Numbered from the stretch's first letter, positions 25,681 to 38,775 are shown. The stretch: 64,000 nt of DNA from Manihot esculenta (GCF_001659605.2 NC_035174.2:6326389-6390388); one strand, 5' to 3'. The notes: generated from the sequence alone by a model not told the origin. Translations and numbers: made by a program.

Positions 25681-26860
25681 TCTTGGGTTTCAAGGGGTTA
25701 GCCTGAGGAGCTGAGTTCTGATTTCATCTTCTGTTATCGTTTTTGTGTCTGTGATGTAAGATTATGTTGTAAAACAAAAAAATGTGGTCTACAGTTGGAA
25801 GGTGTGTTGGGCCCAGAGTCTTTTTTAGATTTTGCTGCAGTAGGTATCTGGGAGTGAATGTACATCATAGGTTTTGAATTATTCGTTGTGCTACAGTCAT
25901 ACATTTATTCTAAACTGTGGTTGGTTTTGAGGTGATCTCTTCAGCTGTTAATAATGTAACTTTCTTTGCTTGTGTTTCATCTGCGTAGATGTTCGTGACT
26001 GTAATTAAACTAGCTTGTGTGTACTTGGGCCCGCGTTGAACATCAAATGTAGTTGCTCGTGTCGTGTATACACTTTAGTTTCCTATGCATAAGTGTTCGG
26101 GATGTAATTTCAGTTGAAGGGATTGCAATGTCACCCACTACAAAAGATTCGCGACGTTATGCTTATACATATGTAATCGGATTATAAAAATGAAAAAAAT
26201 ATCATGGACTGGTCCCGGGCATAAATTATCAATAAATCTTGCATATTATATTTTTTAATAAAATTAAACTTTATTTTATTAATACTTATTACTAAAATGC
26301 TGTTTTTATTAAAACCTAATTTTAGTATCATTTGAATAATTCAAACCTGTTAGCAAATAGCAACTAAAAATTGTTTGATAGCTAACGCGTGACCAAACAT
26401 CCTTGGGTGTATTATGCTTACTTCTATTGTTATATGCTTGGGTCATTTCTTTAATAATAGCAAACTAGGTTAATCCTTATGCAATGGCTTTAAAATAAAA
26501 AAGTTTGGTGATCCCTTTATATTTTGGTGAATTGAGTTTGATCTTGCTTGAATAAATGAACCCACACAAATTTGAACTTGTTCTTTATCATACCAACCGA
26601 AATAAAATGAGCATATTCTGATATAGGATAAAATCTCGCACAGCTTTGAATGAGAGAAAGAAGTGTGAACCCTGAACTACATATATATGATACATTTGAT
26701 TAATTAGTTAAGAACAACGGTGCTTGAAATTATTTGCTCAAATTTGTTGATAACTTCTCGTTTAAATTCTTTGCTAGGGACAATTTAGCTCAAGAAACGG
26801 TAAGAGAAATGAGGAGCAAAAGGAATGAAGCTAATATCAATGGGTTTTAATTCATTGACA
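25681..26860. other. IQD 3' UTR and spacer
   Basis: About 500 bases of moderate GC follow the stop codon and probably form the 3' UTR. The remainder, from about 26200, is AT-rich spacer with no coding signal. The gene is convergent with VPS29. Confidence 0.5.
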
Positions 26861-26939
26861 CTAGAGTGTCTTCATTATTGGAAGATTTTAAGTTCAAATT
26901 TCAGTCGATCAATTGTACCAAAAAAAAAAAAGGTAATTA

Positions 26940-27625
26940 CTACTCAGGACTTTCTATCCAAAACAAACTATTTGGCATTCGGGTGGCTTCCGTCCCAATC
27001 GATATGTCCTCCAAGCATACCACACATTGTCTGGAAGAGTCTTTATCAGTTTTTATCTTCTCTAGCGCTTCAATCGTTGACATGCTAGCGCCAGTGAATC
27101 TCAAGGCCTGCGACTCCAGGAAAGCACGAGCCCCATCGGAAGCTGTATCACTGTCAGTTGATTGTATAGTCCTCGGATGCACAACCATAGGAATAAATAA
27201 CCATTCTGTCCAACTCTCGACTTTCTTGTGCACATTCTGCTATTTTCTTTATCATTATGGGATGAACATATAAAGGCATGTTCATCTCTGAAAGGTCATT
27301 ATGGTGTTACCAAGAAGTGTTACTTTTTCACTTGAAATACCTTCAATATTGTAACGTCAGCACTGCTGGTACCTGATTCCGTTGAATCGAATGGAATAAT
27401 GTGGGAATATATTTGGATCAAGAACACTGCTCCTTGCGACCAATGATCCATGTCTTCATCTTCACCCAGCCATGGTAGCAATGAATATTGACGGCGGCGA
27501 CGGCAGGTGATGGAGACCATGATACTTTGATGCCCAAACTGCACTTGGGTAACCTGTTTTATTTTTATTTGTTTATTGCGATCAAAACTTGTGATAGCGT
27601 CTAATGTAAGGGAATTAGCGATCAA
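26940..27625 (-). pseudogene. Fragment of a RING-type E3 ubiquitin ligase gene
   Basis: On the - strand, 27233-26940 reads into RQCVVCLEDISIGTEATRMP, the opening of a C3H2C3 RING finger (first Cys-X2-Cys pair). The frame then changes to unrelated sequence and stops, exactly where the Cys-X-His and remaining zinc ligands should follow. Upstream, 27625-27320 holds another open stretch (with SIMVSITCRRRRQYSLLPW) that may be the N-terminal part of the same gene in a different frame. With six of the eight metal ligands missing, this cannot be a working RING protein. It looks like a truncated copy. The A-run at 26921-26932 is on the wrong strand to be its poly(A) tail, so a processed retrocopy is not supported. 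Confidence 0.5.
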
Positions 27626-27975
27626 TAAGCCATTTCATTGCAAACTGTTTACCCATTACTTAAATCTGTTGCTAAATTTAAAGTTCACAATTTTTTTTTA
27701 AAAATTTTGTTAATAAACTAATAACTTCTTGTAAAATCTATTGCTAAACTACAGACGATAAAAGCACTTGATTACTAAATTAGCAACATGTTCAACCATA
27801 TTTCTATAGAGAACAAAAAAAAACCTAGAAATTCTTATGGTTGGTCAATCAATAACGACAACAACTAAACAAAAGCTTCCAGAACTCAAAACTTGCACAA
27901 ATGGTGGATTACATAGATTACAAGCTGAGATCAGAGTTTGAGGAAATTTAAAGCAAAAGCTGGTGAGCTATAGCT

Positions 27976-30597
27976 TCAATGAGCAGGGTGAGTAGTGGTA
28001 GTTGCCTTCTTAAAATCAATCTTGTCAACTTTAACCTCTCCATCAATGAGTTCATACACATACACCACGACCCGTGAGCCATCAATGTCCATGAGCACAA
28101 AGCTAGGATTTACATCATAAGTAATGCTGCTGTAGGCACCTGTGGCAGACCCTGGGTTTATAACAACTCCTCCTTCATGTTTGTAAGCTGTGAATTGATG
28201 TGTATGACCGGTCACGAGTATGTCTACATCCAGTTGTCTCTGGAGCATTGCTAGTGAGTCTAAGTCCCCCCATGGAATAACCTTTAAAACATCAAGCCAA
28301 AAATCAGGAAAGGATGAAATAGGACAAAATCAGAAAACAATGCACTTGAAGAGCAAATTTATTGGCAAGAATCTTATTGCAAATTGTTTCTTTCAAATAG
28401 AAAATTGAACCATTAGCTTCTTCACCTCTCTCTCTCTCTCTCTCTTTCCCTAGTGGATTTAGCCATTCTCCATAAAATACAAGCCTCTACTTTGCATTTA
28501 AATTGTTCCTAACTCTATCAGACCACTATTAGTTTGAAGCCTCAACAAATAGCTTCATCCATGTCAAACTGTCAATTGTAAAATAAATAGACAATTAAAA
28601 AAACAGATGTCATCTTTTAACACAGAGAGAAGGAAAATCAGACCTGATGTCCATGGCAAACGCCCAACTTGAATTGACCAATAGTAAGCGTTTTGGTCTC
28701 TGGATATCGCATTTCTTCATCATATTCACCTCGAGTAATATGCAAGTCAGGACAAAGAGTCTTCAAATAGTCATGAACTTCCTGAACTTAATAGAAGATT
28801 CTGAGTCAGAGTGATGTATTTTGGTCATCTATAAACAAGCACTTAAGGATTCACATTATATCAAAGGATAGGTTGAATAAATGAAAACAGCACTGGACAT
28901 TTTCTCCATTCTAAAGGAAATTTACACCTATTGGAGCTCAAATCCACAAAACCTTTTAAGCATAAAAACAAAAACAGGCCAGCAAACCAGCAGTACTGTC
29001 TGAGTAACCATTTAAATGTGTGTCAAACATCAAACATGGAAAAGAATAGCCTATTAAGCGAACAAGCAAGCACTAAATTAAAGTTACAGGTTTGAAAAAA
29101 TCCATTTCCTAAAAATTTGGTTACAAGTGTTGTAACTGCATGAAGAGGTGAATTCAGAGTAGATGACAAATGAGATCCGAAACCTACTATCTACTGTTTG
29201 AATGAAAATGGACGCTTGCCTCATCTCATATAGATGGAATAGATATGAATAACTACCACCAAAGAATCCTATTACAGTATTACTGAGCAGAAAAATCAAG
29301 TAAGCCAGACATGACAAATAAACTAGTTAAATAAGCATCTTATTATCTCTGCAATAGTTTCAGATATTTTAAGGACAATAGTATTGGCAGAATATTGTGC
29401 TCATGATCCATTAGTGACCAGTGGGACTTTGTAACAGAACAAAACAAATGTCTACAGCAAGGCTGTCCTAAAAATGTCTACAGCATTAGCCCCATGTTCA
29501 TTGCTTATTAAATGTTACAAACAAAATTTACAGAATTGCATCTCCTATTTTCATTTTTTGTACCTCATGGGGGATAAGTTTAGGATTAGAATTGACCAAA
29601 ATATTCATTGAAAAAAGGAGTATAGGCAGTTTCACAGATTTTGACAAAGGCACCAATCAAGAGATTCCAATGCAGGAAACAAGTTCAAACTAATGTGATT
29701 TCCATAACAAAAGTCAGAAATAAGTTCTCAACTTTGGATTAACGTCATCATTATTGATTCCTGGTAGGACTTGGGATGCATCATCAAATGGTAGATCAAG
29801 AACCCCTAATATGCATTTAACATGCATGAAGTGGACACCAAACAAGAAATTCAAAGAGGATAAGTTGAACTTCAACATCAACTCATAAAACCCATAAGTT
29901 ATAGTCCAATATGCTGAAAAAAACAGAAGTGCTTCAGTATCCTCAAGCACAAGAAAACTCAGTTCAGAATATGGACTTAAGTGATCTAAGGGCCCCTAAT
30001 TGCACATTACAGAGTAAAGAGATCAAGAAACAAAGCAGAAATTTCAAAATTAGCACCCATCTTAGTAGAGTTGCATATTTCAGAAGGTTTCAGGACGTCA
30101 TTTTAATTCATTACAACGAAATCAGGGCCTCTCACAGATACGTTAAAGTTTCCCCCTAGTTTAAAATGCTTAGTACATCAAAATCATTAAATTTATCTAA
30201 CTGTGTACTGAACAACAGCGTCTCATATTTAACTCCATAAATTACATCTCTTCTTAGTCTCTAAACAAATCAAATCTCAGGTTAATTAAGTGAACCACCT
30301 TGGTTAAGCTCGATTGCTTCTTTATTTTTCAGGTCCCAAATGAGGATCCTTTTAGTTTTCAACAAAACAGAGCCCAAACAATAACTCACTCCTCCCTCAT
30401 TTTTGATGCGCCAATAGAAACTAACCCAGCAAAACTTAACCAAGAAAACCCACTAAGGCACGTACTTTGATACAAAGATTGCCTGTGCAAATAATGTGTT
30501 GGATCTTGCCAGGAACAAGCATTGACTTAAACTTGGCAGGCAGATCGGCTGCTCTGTGTGGTATGTGTAAATCCCCCAAAGCTAACACCAACACCAT
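27976..30597 (-). CDS. VPS29: Retromer subunit VPS29 (vacuolar protein sorting-associated protein 29)
   Basis: Three coding exons on the - strand: 30597-30466, 28781-28644 and 28281-27976, all joined in phase 0, giving 191 residues. This matches the near-invariant length of plant VPS29. The protein begins [20 protein letters not shown], continues with [10 protein letters not shown], and carries [20 protein letters not shown] near residue 110, the metallophosphoesterase-like fold motifs. The retromer member has little or no phosphatase activity and uses the fold to bind VPS35. Retromer recycles vacuolar sorting receptors from late endosomes and affects PIN recycling and storage-protein sorting. 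Intron 1 is about 1.7 kb and featureless. A leader intron is likely upstream: a donor at CAG|GTAATG near 30748 and an acceptor CTATAG near 30627. A TGGGCC site II motif (30928-30933, - strand) is consistent with a housekeeping promoter. The gene appears intact. Confidence 0.95.
28425..28445. repeat. (CT)n microsatellite in VPS29 intron 2
   Basis: About 20 bases of uninterrupted CT on the + strand, within the 362-bp intron between the last two VPS29 exons. Confidence 0.8.
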
Positions 30598-31479
30598 TTC
30601 CTAAGCCTCCAAAAAGCAAATCCCACCTATAGTCTAGCATGAACAAAGATTAAAAGTGATCAAATCATGCAAAGATGTTAAATTCTTTATCAAACTTTAA
30701 AACGTGAAGGTCAATGCTAAGGAAACGAAAAATAAGAGATTTCATTACCTGAAGGATTTAAGTAGTTTTGCATAAACCGACGCTACTGAAGTTCAAACAC
30801 AAAACAATGAAACGAGGAGGACGTTAATGAATTTTTAGGTACCTAAAACCTTGCCTCTGTGTTTCTGTCGATGAGAACCGTTTTATTTGATTAGTAGCTG
30901 AAAGCTTGTAACGGCGTCGTCTTTAATGGCCCAGGAGGTCACGAGGACCCATAACAGCCTGTTGGGAAGCATCTTTTATCATTTTTATGGGTTCAATTGA
31001 CCCCAGTGCACAAAAATATGTTTTTTAATTACTGACCATTATACTTCTATATTTTATTAAAATTAATTATTTAATTTTTATTTTAAATTATTTAATTAAA
31101 AAATATTTACATATTTTATAAAGTTAAATTTTTTAGTCTTATAAAAAATATTAATCAGCTTATTTTTACTTTAAATATTTATATTATTTATTCCCAATAA
31201 TTTTAACAATATATATATATATATATTTTAAAAAAATTATACTATTTAATTTTTTATTTAAAATAAGTTGATTAACTTTTATTAATAAAATGATTAAAAA
31301 ATTTAATTTTAATTTTTAATAAAGATACATTTATCTTTTGCAAAATTCTTTTTGTCATTTAAAGCTCACTCAATCATAAGGCACAGTGTTGCTTGGCTGT
31401 AGTAACTATGGCAAAATGCCTGTATATATAGGATACAACAAAAGAGATTTACATTGGTGTAGACATGGAGAACTCCAAT
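30598..31479. other. VPS29 leader/promoter and spacer to the kinase gene
   Basis: The VPS29 leader (with its intron) probably extends to about 30870, followed by its promoter. The sequence from 31000 to 31350 is AT-rich with a TA run near 31210-31225. The last 100 bases contain the 3' UTR of the kinase gene, which is transcribed on the same strand. Confidence 0.5.
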
Positions 31480-34292
31480 TCAACATCCACTGAGGAATTT
31501 CAGATGAGGGGAGTTCATATGTGTAGGTGAAGGTTCATTATCTCTTAATGGAGACCTGGCGGTAGGATTTTGTTGCTGTGACAAGAAGCGGGAGGGGCTG
31601 GTTCCCTGTTTGGTAATAACTGGGAGCTCTTCTAAAGTAGCTAAAACCTCAGACATTGGTGGCCGGAGTTTAGCCTCACTGATACAATGGAAAGCAAGAA
31701 GTGCAACCATGAAAGCTTCCCTCTGCGGGTACTGCCCCTCCAACTCTGTATCCATAATCCTGAACAACTTCCGCCTATCACCCAAATAGGGTTTTGTCCA
31801 ATCCACCAGGTTCTGTTCCAGCCCCACTTTTGTTTTGTCAAGAGCACGGCGTCCTGTCAGCAACTCCAGCAACACAACCCCAAAGCTATAGACATCACAC
31901 CTAGCAGTTAGTCTGCCTGCTCACCATCACAAGTCTTTAATTAGTGCACTGTTGCAAATAAAATATGATTGGTTCCTATTGTCCAAAAGATGCCTTGCGA
32001 TCACAAGTGAGTTAATTATGTGATTTTCATTTGAAAGGCAAGGGAACATTCAGGAATTTACAAATGGGTGCTAGAGTAGTCATATATTGATGCTAATTCA
32101 AAGCTGACAAGCCAACCTGTAGCGATGTATTCAGGGGCAGCATAGCCTTGCGTACCCAGGACTCGAGTGGAAACATGAGAACGATCACCAGTTGGGCCTG
32201 CTTTTGCCAAGCCAAAATCTGAAAGTTTTGCATTGAATTCCTGCACACACAATACAGGAAACGTTCTAAAATGCTAAGCATAATAGAAAAAAAAGTAGTA
32301 ATTGTTTTTAGGCATCATACCGAATCTAAGAGGATATTGGATGCCTTAAAATCACGATATATAACTTGTTGCTCAGAGTCATGCAGGAAGGAGAGCCCTC
32401 GAGCAGCACCTATGGCAACTTTGATCCTTAATGCCCAGGACAGTGGTTGGGCACCTCCTGCAAATAACAAGCTTTCATAATTAAGAACTAAATGCATAGT
32501 GTTTTCAGGGTTAGATCATGTCCTTTTAATTGTGTGGAAACTCACTCATTTTAGTGAGTACCGGCAATCAAAACTGAAAAATTGTAAAATCAAAGAAAGT
32601 CATTCTCTGAAGCAATTACTTCTAAACAGATGATTCTCAAGGCTGCCTTTGGGCATGTACTCATAAACCAAAAGCCGATTTTCACCGTCCAGGCAGTACC
32701 CAATAAGCTTTACCAGATTGGGATGATGAAGCTGACCAAGATAATTAACCTCAGACTGCAAGCAACAGGCAACAATGAATATATTTAAATGAAAAAGAAA
32801 AAAGAAAAAAGACGCACTTGCTGGCCGAAAAAGAAAAGAAGAAACCTACCAGCCACTCCTGATGCCCCTGAAAGCCTTCTGGTTTAAGTTTCTTGACAGC
32901 AACAACCATCCCTTGACCAGAGCTTGCAGCACCAAGGGTTTGCTCATCGATCCATCCCTTGTAAACATCACCAAAGCCTCCTTCGCCAATGAGATTATCA
33001 GGACGAAAACTTCTCGTTGCATTCTTAAGATCATTGAGTGTGAAGGCTTTCAAATGTGGAGACGATAATATGTCCCCTTCAGATCTTGGAGGAGGGGGAG
33101 TTCTAATTACTTCCTCTTCAAAATTAGCCAGAAGTTTTGGACTTGAAAGAGCAGAAAGATACATATTTCTGTCGGAAACACCTGCAATTCCTGTAAAGAG
33201 TTGCATGTAAGGTCATAAAAATATCCTTCATATTTATATACTTGCAGCATCTGAATCCATTAAAGACAGCTGCAAATGAAATGTTTATTTGCAGATAATT
33301 GCAAAGAGTTCAATAACAGCAGCCATTGCAATCCAAAGCAGATAACAGCTTATGTCTTTGCAAAACACAATTAAAGATTGACTGCATATGCTTGCATAAA
33401 TCCCATCACCTTGAAGTGATCACTCTATATTATCATATAAACAATCAAATATGATCCAAGATATGACTAAACATTGTTAATTATACATCTCGAAGGAGAA
33501 ATGAGTTACCTCATTTATATGCAATTGAGACACTTCATGAAATGAATATGATGATCACATGTCAGAGAAAATTTCTGAAACAACATCCTAACTTCTGGGA
33601 CCAGATCGCCAGAATGTTGAAGTATTAAATGCATTGATTAATCAGTTATGAAAATGCAAGCAGATTGAAAATGAAGCTGTGCTTTATCACGGGCAAACAG
33701 AAGAAACAGGGTCTAAGCAGAGTGAAAAACTCTGATTAAAACGAAGCCTCAGTATTTCAGTTAAGATAATTTAGTAGTTAGTTCTTGTGTTGTCTAAGGT
33801 TTTGCTGCAGAAGATATCCCTTGGGGACTTAATAAGAGAAGGAAATCGAAATGAAGCATGCTTGTCAATGAACAAATTGTGAATTAAAATCAGAAATTTC
33901 TTACTAAGAACATTCAGCAGGAACTTCAAATAATCAAAACTGAACGTTAAAAGAAGATCCAAGCACAAACTCGGTCATTGAAGTTATCATCCTCCATTCT
34001 TCATAGCATTAAATCCCAGTACCACTAAGTAGTTCTATGCACTTCTACAAGCAGAAGAAAAGACTAAACTTTCTCCAAAGCACAACAGACAAAAAGGTCC
34101 AAAAAAGGGCTCTATTATGCTAGGATGTCTGAAAAAGAGCAATGAACAAAGGCAAAAACAAAAACCCAGTTGCATCTCCTAACGAGAAAACAAGAAGGGA
34201 AAGTACCCAGAAATACCACCTGAAGTTTTCTGCTGATATGTGAAGGAATTCTCCCTATTGTTAGTAAGCACAACAGCACAACAGTTCCCCAT
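31480..34292 (-). CDS. Receptor-like cytoplasmic kinase, RLCK-VII (PBL29-like Ser/Thr kinase)
   Basis: Six coding exons on the - strand: 34292-34220, 33190-32850, 32755-32620, 32457-32321, 32240-32117 and 31916-31480. The total is 415 residues. MGNCC at the start gives a myristoylation glycine and palmitoylation cysteines, so the protein should be held at the plasma membrane. The kinase domain has [12 protein letters not shown] (92-103), the ATP-binding lysine K124 in VVAVKKLK, D219 in [13 protein letters not shown] at 237-239, [14 protein letters not shown] in the activation loop (APE 264-266), then [20 protein letters not shown]. All catalytic residues are present, so it should be active. 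RLCK-VII kinases relay signals from pattern-recognition and hormone receptors. The Ser/Pro-rich C-terminal tail is ordinary for the family. The second-exon acceptor could be 33190 or 33181; both keep the frame and differ by three residues. Closest recalled relative: Arabidopsis PBL29. Confidence 0.92.
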
Positions 34293-35712
34293 TGAAGCTT
34301 GCTGCTTCTTGCTTTGTTCAGAACAAACAGAAAGAAAACAGTGCAGTATTCTTTGTGGGTTACTGATGATTAAACCGGAAAATGCTTATGCTTCTTGTTC
34401 TTCTCTTATTCGCAGTGAAGCGAAAAAACAGGAAGTTGCAAAACGATGCAGTTTTTCTTAAATTAATATTTTTCTTTGATACAATTGAGGATTTAGAGAC
34501 GGTTTTCGAGCGACAACTACTTGCATACATACAAACAAACTTAACGAACGTGTCCGCTAGCGCCCATCTAGGGGGAAGCATCTGCTTTTGTTATTATGAC
34601 CAAAATACCCCTTGTATATTATTAAATTTACGTAGTTTTAATAGCTTGTTTGTCATTGTAATGGCCTTTGATCAAGTAAACTTAGCAAGAGTTTAAGGAG
34701 GGCAGATTTGACAATGTGGCTGCCGGAATTATATTTCTATATATTTCATTTCATGCAAGACAAGGGTGTTCAACTCAAGGAATTATATCGGGAGGTTTTG
34801 TAGCTTGTGGAGACTTTTATTTTAAAATCAAACAAAAGCACTTCATCTTTTGTTAATTAATGTTACACTTTAGCAAATTAAAAAAAAGATATATATATAT
34901 ATAAACAATGTTATAATTAATATTACACTTAAGAAAAGGCTAAAAAATACAAAGTTCTCTTCACTCCAACCAAAATCCTAATCAATCGGGTCAGGTTCAA
35001 TTTCAAAGAGCAACCCGGCCTCATGAAAAGGAGGAGTAGGAGGGTGCCTCCAGTGATGATGTTTATCTGCTAGAAAAAGCTACCAAAACCCAAACTGAGA
35101 AGAGAAACTTCTCATACAGACAGTAATACAGCAAAACTATAGGCTTACGCTTCTTGAAGTCTCTTCATATTATTTAGTTTTTACAAGCCACACAAATCAC
35201 ATACACAAAATAATTTAAGTAAAGTGTTAAATTTTTTTATTTATAATAATAATGATAAAATAGAGTTCGGAAAAGACCAGAATGATAGTGGTGAGTGTCC
35301 AAAAAAATATCATCACCAAACATTTGAGTTTTTAAAACCTTTATAAGAATTTTATTTTAAATCAATATGAAATTTAACACGCGCTCTCAAGTGTAGAATT
35401 ACACTAAAGTATGAAATATTTATGAACCGAAAAATATAAAAAATTAATTTCAATAGAAATTAAATTAAGCAAAAAATCTAAGTCAAGCACGTTAAGACTC
35501 ATTAAACACTAATCTGCCAAAGAAAAAATTAAAAAAATATGTATTCCACCGACTAATTGAGAGAGGAAAGGAAAATAGAGGAAAAAACAAATCTCTTTCA
35601 GAGGGAAGAATGGTATACTTATAATATGAGCTTATAGGTCACTCCAATTGGGCCAAACAAATAGTGTGAAGCACTAATGGCTTTTGTGAAACCTAATATA
35701 ACTAGATACTTA
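34293..35712. other. Upstream region of the kinase gene and spacer
   Basis: The 300-400 bases to the right of 34292 should contain the 5' leader and promoter of the kinase gene. Beyond 34800 the DNA is AT-rich and non-coding up to the MITE. Nothing else is recognised. Confidence 0.5.
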
Positions 35713-35720
35713 AACCTAAG

Positions 35721-36117
35721 TAGGGGTGGGCACTTTAAATCGATCGAATCGAATTAATTTTAAAATTTAGTTCGATTTGATTTTTAATTTTAAAAATTTT
35801 AGTTATTTTGGTTTGGTTTGATTTTGATCAGAAAAAATTAAAAAAATAGAATCGACCTAATTAATGATAATAATATGTTATTTTAATAATATAGAGAAAT
35901 TAAATTATATTAAAATTAAAATATTTTAATTAAATTTTAAAATATTAAAAATAAAGTGTAAAAAATAAAAAAATTATTAAAAATCGAAACCGATCAAACC
36001 GAATCGAATCAGATCAATTCAATTCAATTTGGTTTCTGATCAAAATCAATTCGGTTCGATTTTTATAAATTTTATTCGGTTTAATTTTAAACCGAAACGA
36101 CTGAATGCTCACCCCTA
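35721..36117. mobile_element. hAT-type MITE with terminal inverted repeats and 8-bp TSD
   Basis: A 397-bp non-coding element starts TAGGGGTGGGCA and ends with the exact reverse complement TGCTCACCCCTA. It is flanked by AACCTAAG (35713-35720) and AACTTAAG (36118-36125), an 8-bp target-site duplication with one mismatch. Length of duplication, TIR sequence and the AT-rich interior with TCGGTTTGATTT-type subterminal repeats all fit non-autonomous hAT elements, which are common in dicots. No transposase is encoded. The single TSD mismatch suggests a moderately old insertion. Confidence 0.85.
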
Positions 36118-36125
36118 AACTTAAG

Positions 36126-37712
36126 GGCTTAAATAAACCTAATAGCTTATATTATTTCTGGTTAATTAATTCATATTCGAATTAATTAATCCACGATCAC
36201 TTAATTCTTATTTATCCATTTTAAAAACTAAATCATAATTGATTAAAAAAAAAACTAAATCATAATTAATTATCATCTCATGTAAAATAGAAACTTTTGT
36301 TTTTCAGTTAATTAATTAATTGCATGTCTCTCTTAATCCTTTTTATTTCAATTTGGCTTCATACTTTATTAACCATTAGAAAAAAAATTATTTTATGATA
36401 TAAATAAGTTATAAAAAAAATAAATACTTATGATTTTATTGAAGAAAAAATATAGAAAAAAAAAAGAATATATTTTGCATTATATATAAATAAATAATAA
36501 TAAGTTATAGTGGAGGACAAAGTCAATGAAGCTTATCAGCATGCAGCTTTATGAGGTTATATTTTAGTGAAAGAGGCAGAAGTACCCATACTCTCTCGCA
36601 AAAGAAGAAGAATATACAACCCTATATATACTCCCATACTCCCAGCAAATATGGAGTCCCTCGGTACTTTTCTCTCTGTATATTTGGTTTTCCAGATGCT
36701 GTTTTTGACAACCACATTGATCTAGCTAATGGCTTTGGCCTTCATCAGAGATCCCCACTCACACTGCCCAACATCGCATTGCTCACTGCATTACTTTATT
36801 ATCAATTGCATTTTAATTATTAGTATATATAATTCCTAAAATTTGTTAATTATTTATCATAGTCTTAATAATTAATTTGCAACTTGTCAACTTAACCCAC
36901 AAACTTAGTGGTTATACTAATTAATAAATAAAATTTATGCTTCTTATTGATTACGTTAATATGGAACTTTAGACTTCAGATTAAGTTCATCTGTGTATAT
37001 GGGTATCAGTATCACATGATAATCTCGAATTCCCATGTAATTATTAATTAACCACATTAATTATACTAATTAAAGCTGTCCCATTTAAAATAGTAGATGC
37101 TTAATATATAAAATATCTAGCAGAATTCATTTTTTATAATTTTACACTTTAAATCTCTCTGTACAATCCCTATTATTTTGAGTAAGATGAGTTTTTTAAT
37201 CTCTTTTAAGTTAAAACAGATAGTAAAAATGGAACATATAATTAAAAATCATCACCAGTGAGTAAGTCATGGGATCTGTGATTAGCTAATATCATCAGCT
37301 AAGAGCTTAACCATGGCTGCTTCTGAAACTTCACTGTTCAAAACCCAAACTATATGTGAGAGAATGTATAGATATCAAATTCAATGGATCTTCACGCCGC
37401 TAGACATTTTTGTTTTTATTTTCATTGTCATTAGAAGCAGAGAATTTTTATGACTTGCACATCCAATCCTCGGTAGATCCAATTAATCCATAAGTTAGAA
37501 TTTTGCTTGCTTAATTCATATGTCAGTAAAATGGGAAGGCCCTTTTTATTCTATTTCTCAGACTGATCATAAAGCTTGCAAAAACGATTTTCTAATCATT
37601 AAACAAGCACTACATGTTGATGATCAGTAGGTACTATAGCTAGTGATGATGATAAAACCCTAGAAAGAAAGACAAGTACAAAGGAAATAAATCAAAACTA
37701 GCAATCTTAGCT
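36126..37712. other. Spacer between the MITE and the PRE gene
   Basis: Mostly AT-rich. A 90-codon open frame at 36551-36823 shows no recognisable domain, and its surroundings look like a transcribed leader (CTCTCTCGCAAAAG, TATATATACTCCC), so an unannotated non-coding transcript is possible but unsupported. The 37650-37712 stretch is probably the 3' UTR of the HLH gene. Confidence 0.4.
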
Positions 37713-38573
37713 CTATTGCATAAGTAAATTCCTAATTATGGCAGCCTGGGCAGTGTCTGTAGTGGCCAATAACTCAGAGAGCCGCTCGCTAAGATCATCA
37801 ACCTCTCTGTGCAAGCTTCTGATATAGTTGCACGTCTCTTGCAACACCTTCGCAGCTGAAACCTGTAATTGAACAATCAATTAATATATTTTTTCTCTAT
37901 ATTAGTAAAGCTTCTCCCATCAGAATAATTAATTCCTTTTCTTTTTGGTTGAAGCCTCTTGGAAATGAATCAAGTCAAATGAATTAAATATAAATTATAG
38001 AGTACACTTCCAAATGCAAAAAATAAAATTATGCTTAATTTTTTTTATGAAAGAGAAGAAGAAGAAGAAGAAAGGAAAGAAACTTCAGCATAACAAAATA
38101 TTGCACCTCCAGCTTTCTGTATAGCTTACTTTTCCATTTCTTAGTCCTGGGATTCCTGTTTTGGTTCTTTTAGATGGATAAAAGAGAGAGAGAAAGAAAT
38201 ATAAAGAAATTAAGCAAACTCCATGAGTAAATATCAACTTTCTTTTTCCTAATGGAAGGAATCATTCTATTGAGAACTGCCAAAAGCAAGCATGAATCAT
38301 TTAGAGTTCCAAAATCTTTGATTTGTAAACTTGAGAGATACCTAAATTAATAAAGGCTACATAAAAAAGAGAGTTTAAGTCAGGCTAAATAAAAAGGAGA
38401 AACCGACCTAAAAGGAAGAAGAGTAGTAACAAGTACAAAAGCTATACCTTGTCCGAAAGCCTATTCCCAATCTCAGGAAGAAGCTGTTGCAACTTAGTAA
38501 CTAGATCAAGGATCTGATCGTCTGTGATTCTTGAACTCCCTGATGGTCTTGATCTCGCCCTTCGGCTGGACAT
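37713..38573 (-). CDS. PRE-family atypical HLH protein (PACLOBUTRAZOL RESISTANCE-like)
   Basis: Two coding exons on the - strand, 38573-38448 and 37862-37713, joined in phase 0, giving 91 residues. The protein starts [20 protein letters not shown] and has the HLH region from about residue 17 to 75, with [19 protein letters not shown] as helix 1 and [20 protein letters not shown] in helix 2. It then continues [20 protein letters not shown]. The basic DNA-contact residues are missing, as in all PRE/KIDARI/BS1/TMO7 proteins, so it should not bind DNA. Instead it sequesters inhibitory HLH partners such as IBH1, PAR1 or HFR1. Family members promote cell elongation downstream of brassinosteroid, gibberellin, auxin and PIF signals, and one (TMO7) moves between root cells. 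The 585-bp intron is ordinary. The small size makes it easy to overlook. Confidence 0.94.
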
Positions 38574-38751
38574 CTTCTTATTATCTTTCAAAAAATATTT
38601 CTATATGTCAAAATCTATATAAGCTGTTAGAAGAAACCCGGAAGGACGGAGAAGGTGGTGGGTAATTAGAATAAGTAAAAAAGGAGGTGAAAGATAGAGA
38701 AAGAAAGTGAAGTGAAGAAGAGACAAGTGATGATGGGTTGGTTTAAAGATT

Positions 38752-38775
38752 GAAGAAGAAGAAGAAGAAGAAGAG
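38752..38775. repeat. (GAA)n microsatellite in the PRE 5' leader
   Basis: Eight uninterrupted GAA units on the + strand (TTC on the transcribed - strand), about 190 bp upstream of the PRE start codon, inside the predicted leader. A second GAA run lies in the intron at 38054-38072. Confidence 0.8.

Noticed and set aside
36551..36823. 90-codon open frame, or a microRNA precursor, between the MITE and the PRE gene
   Set aside because: No known microRNA sequence or convincing hairpin was found by eye, and the translation has no recognisable family.
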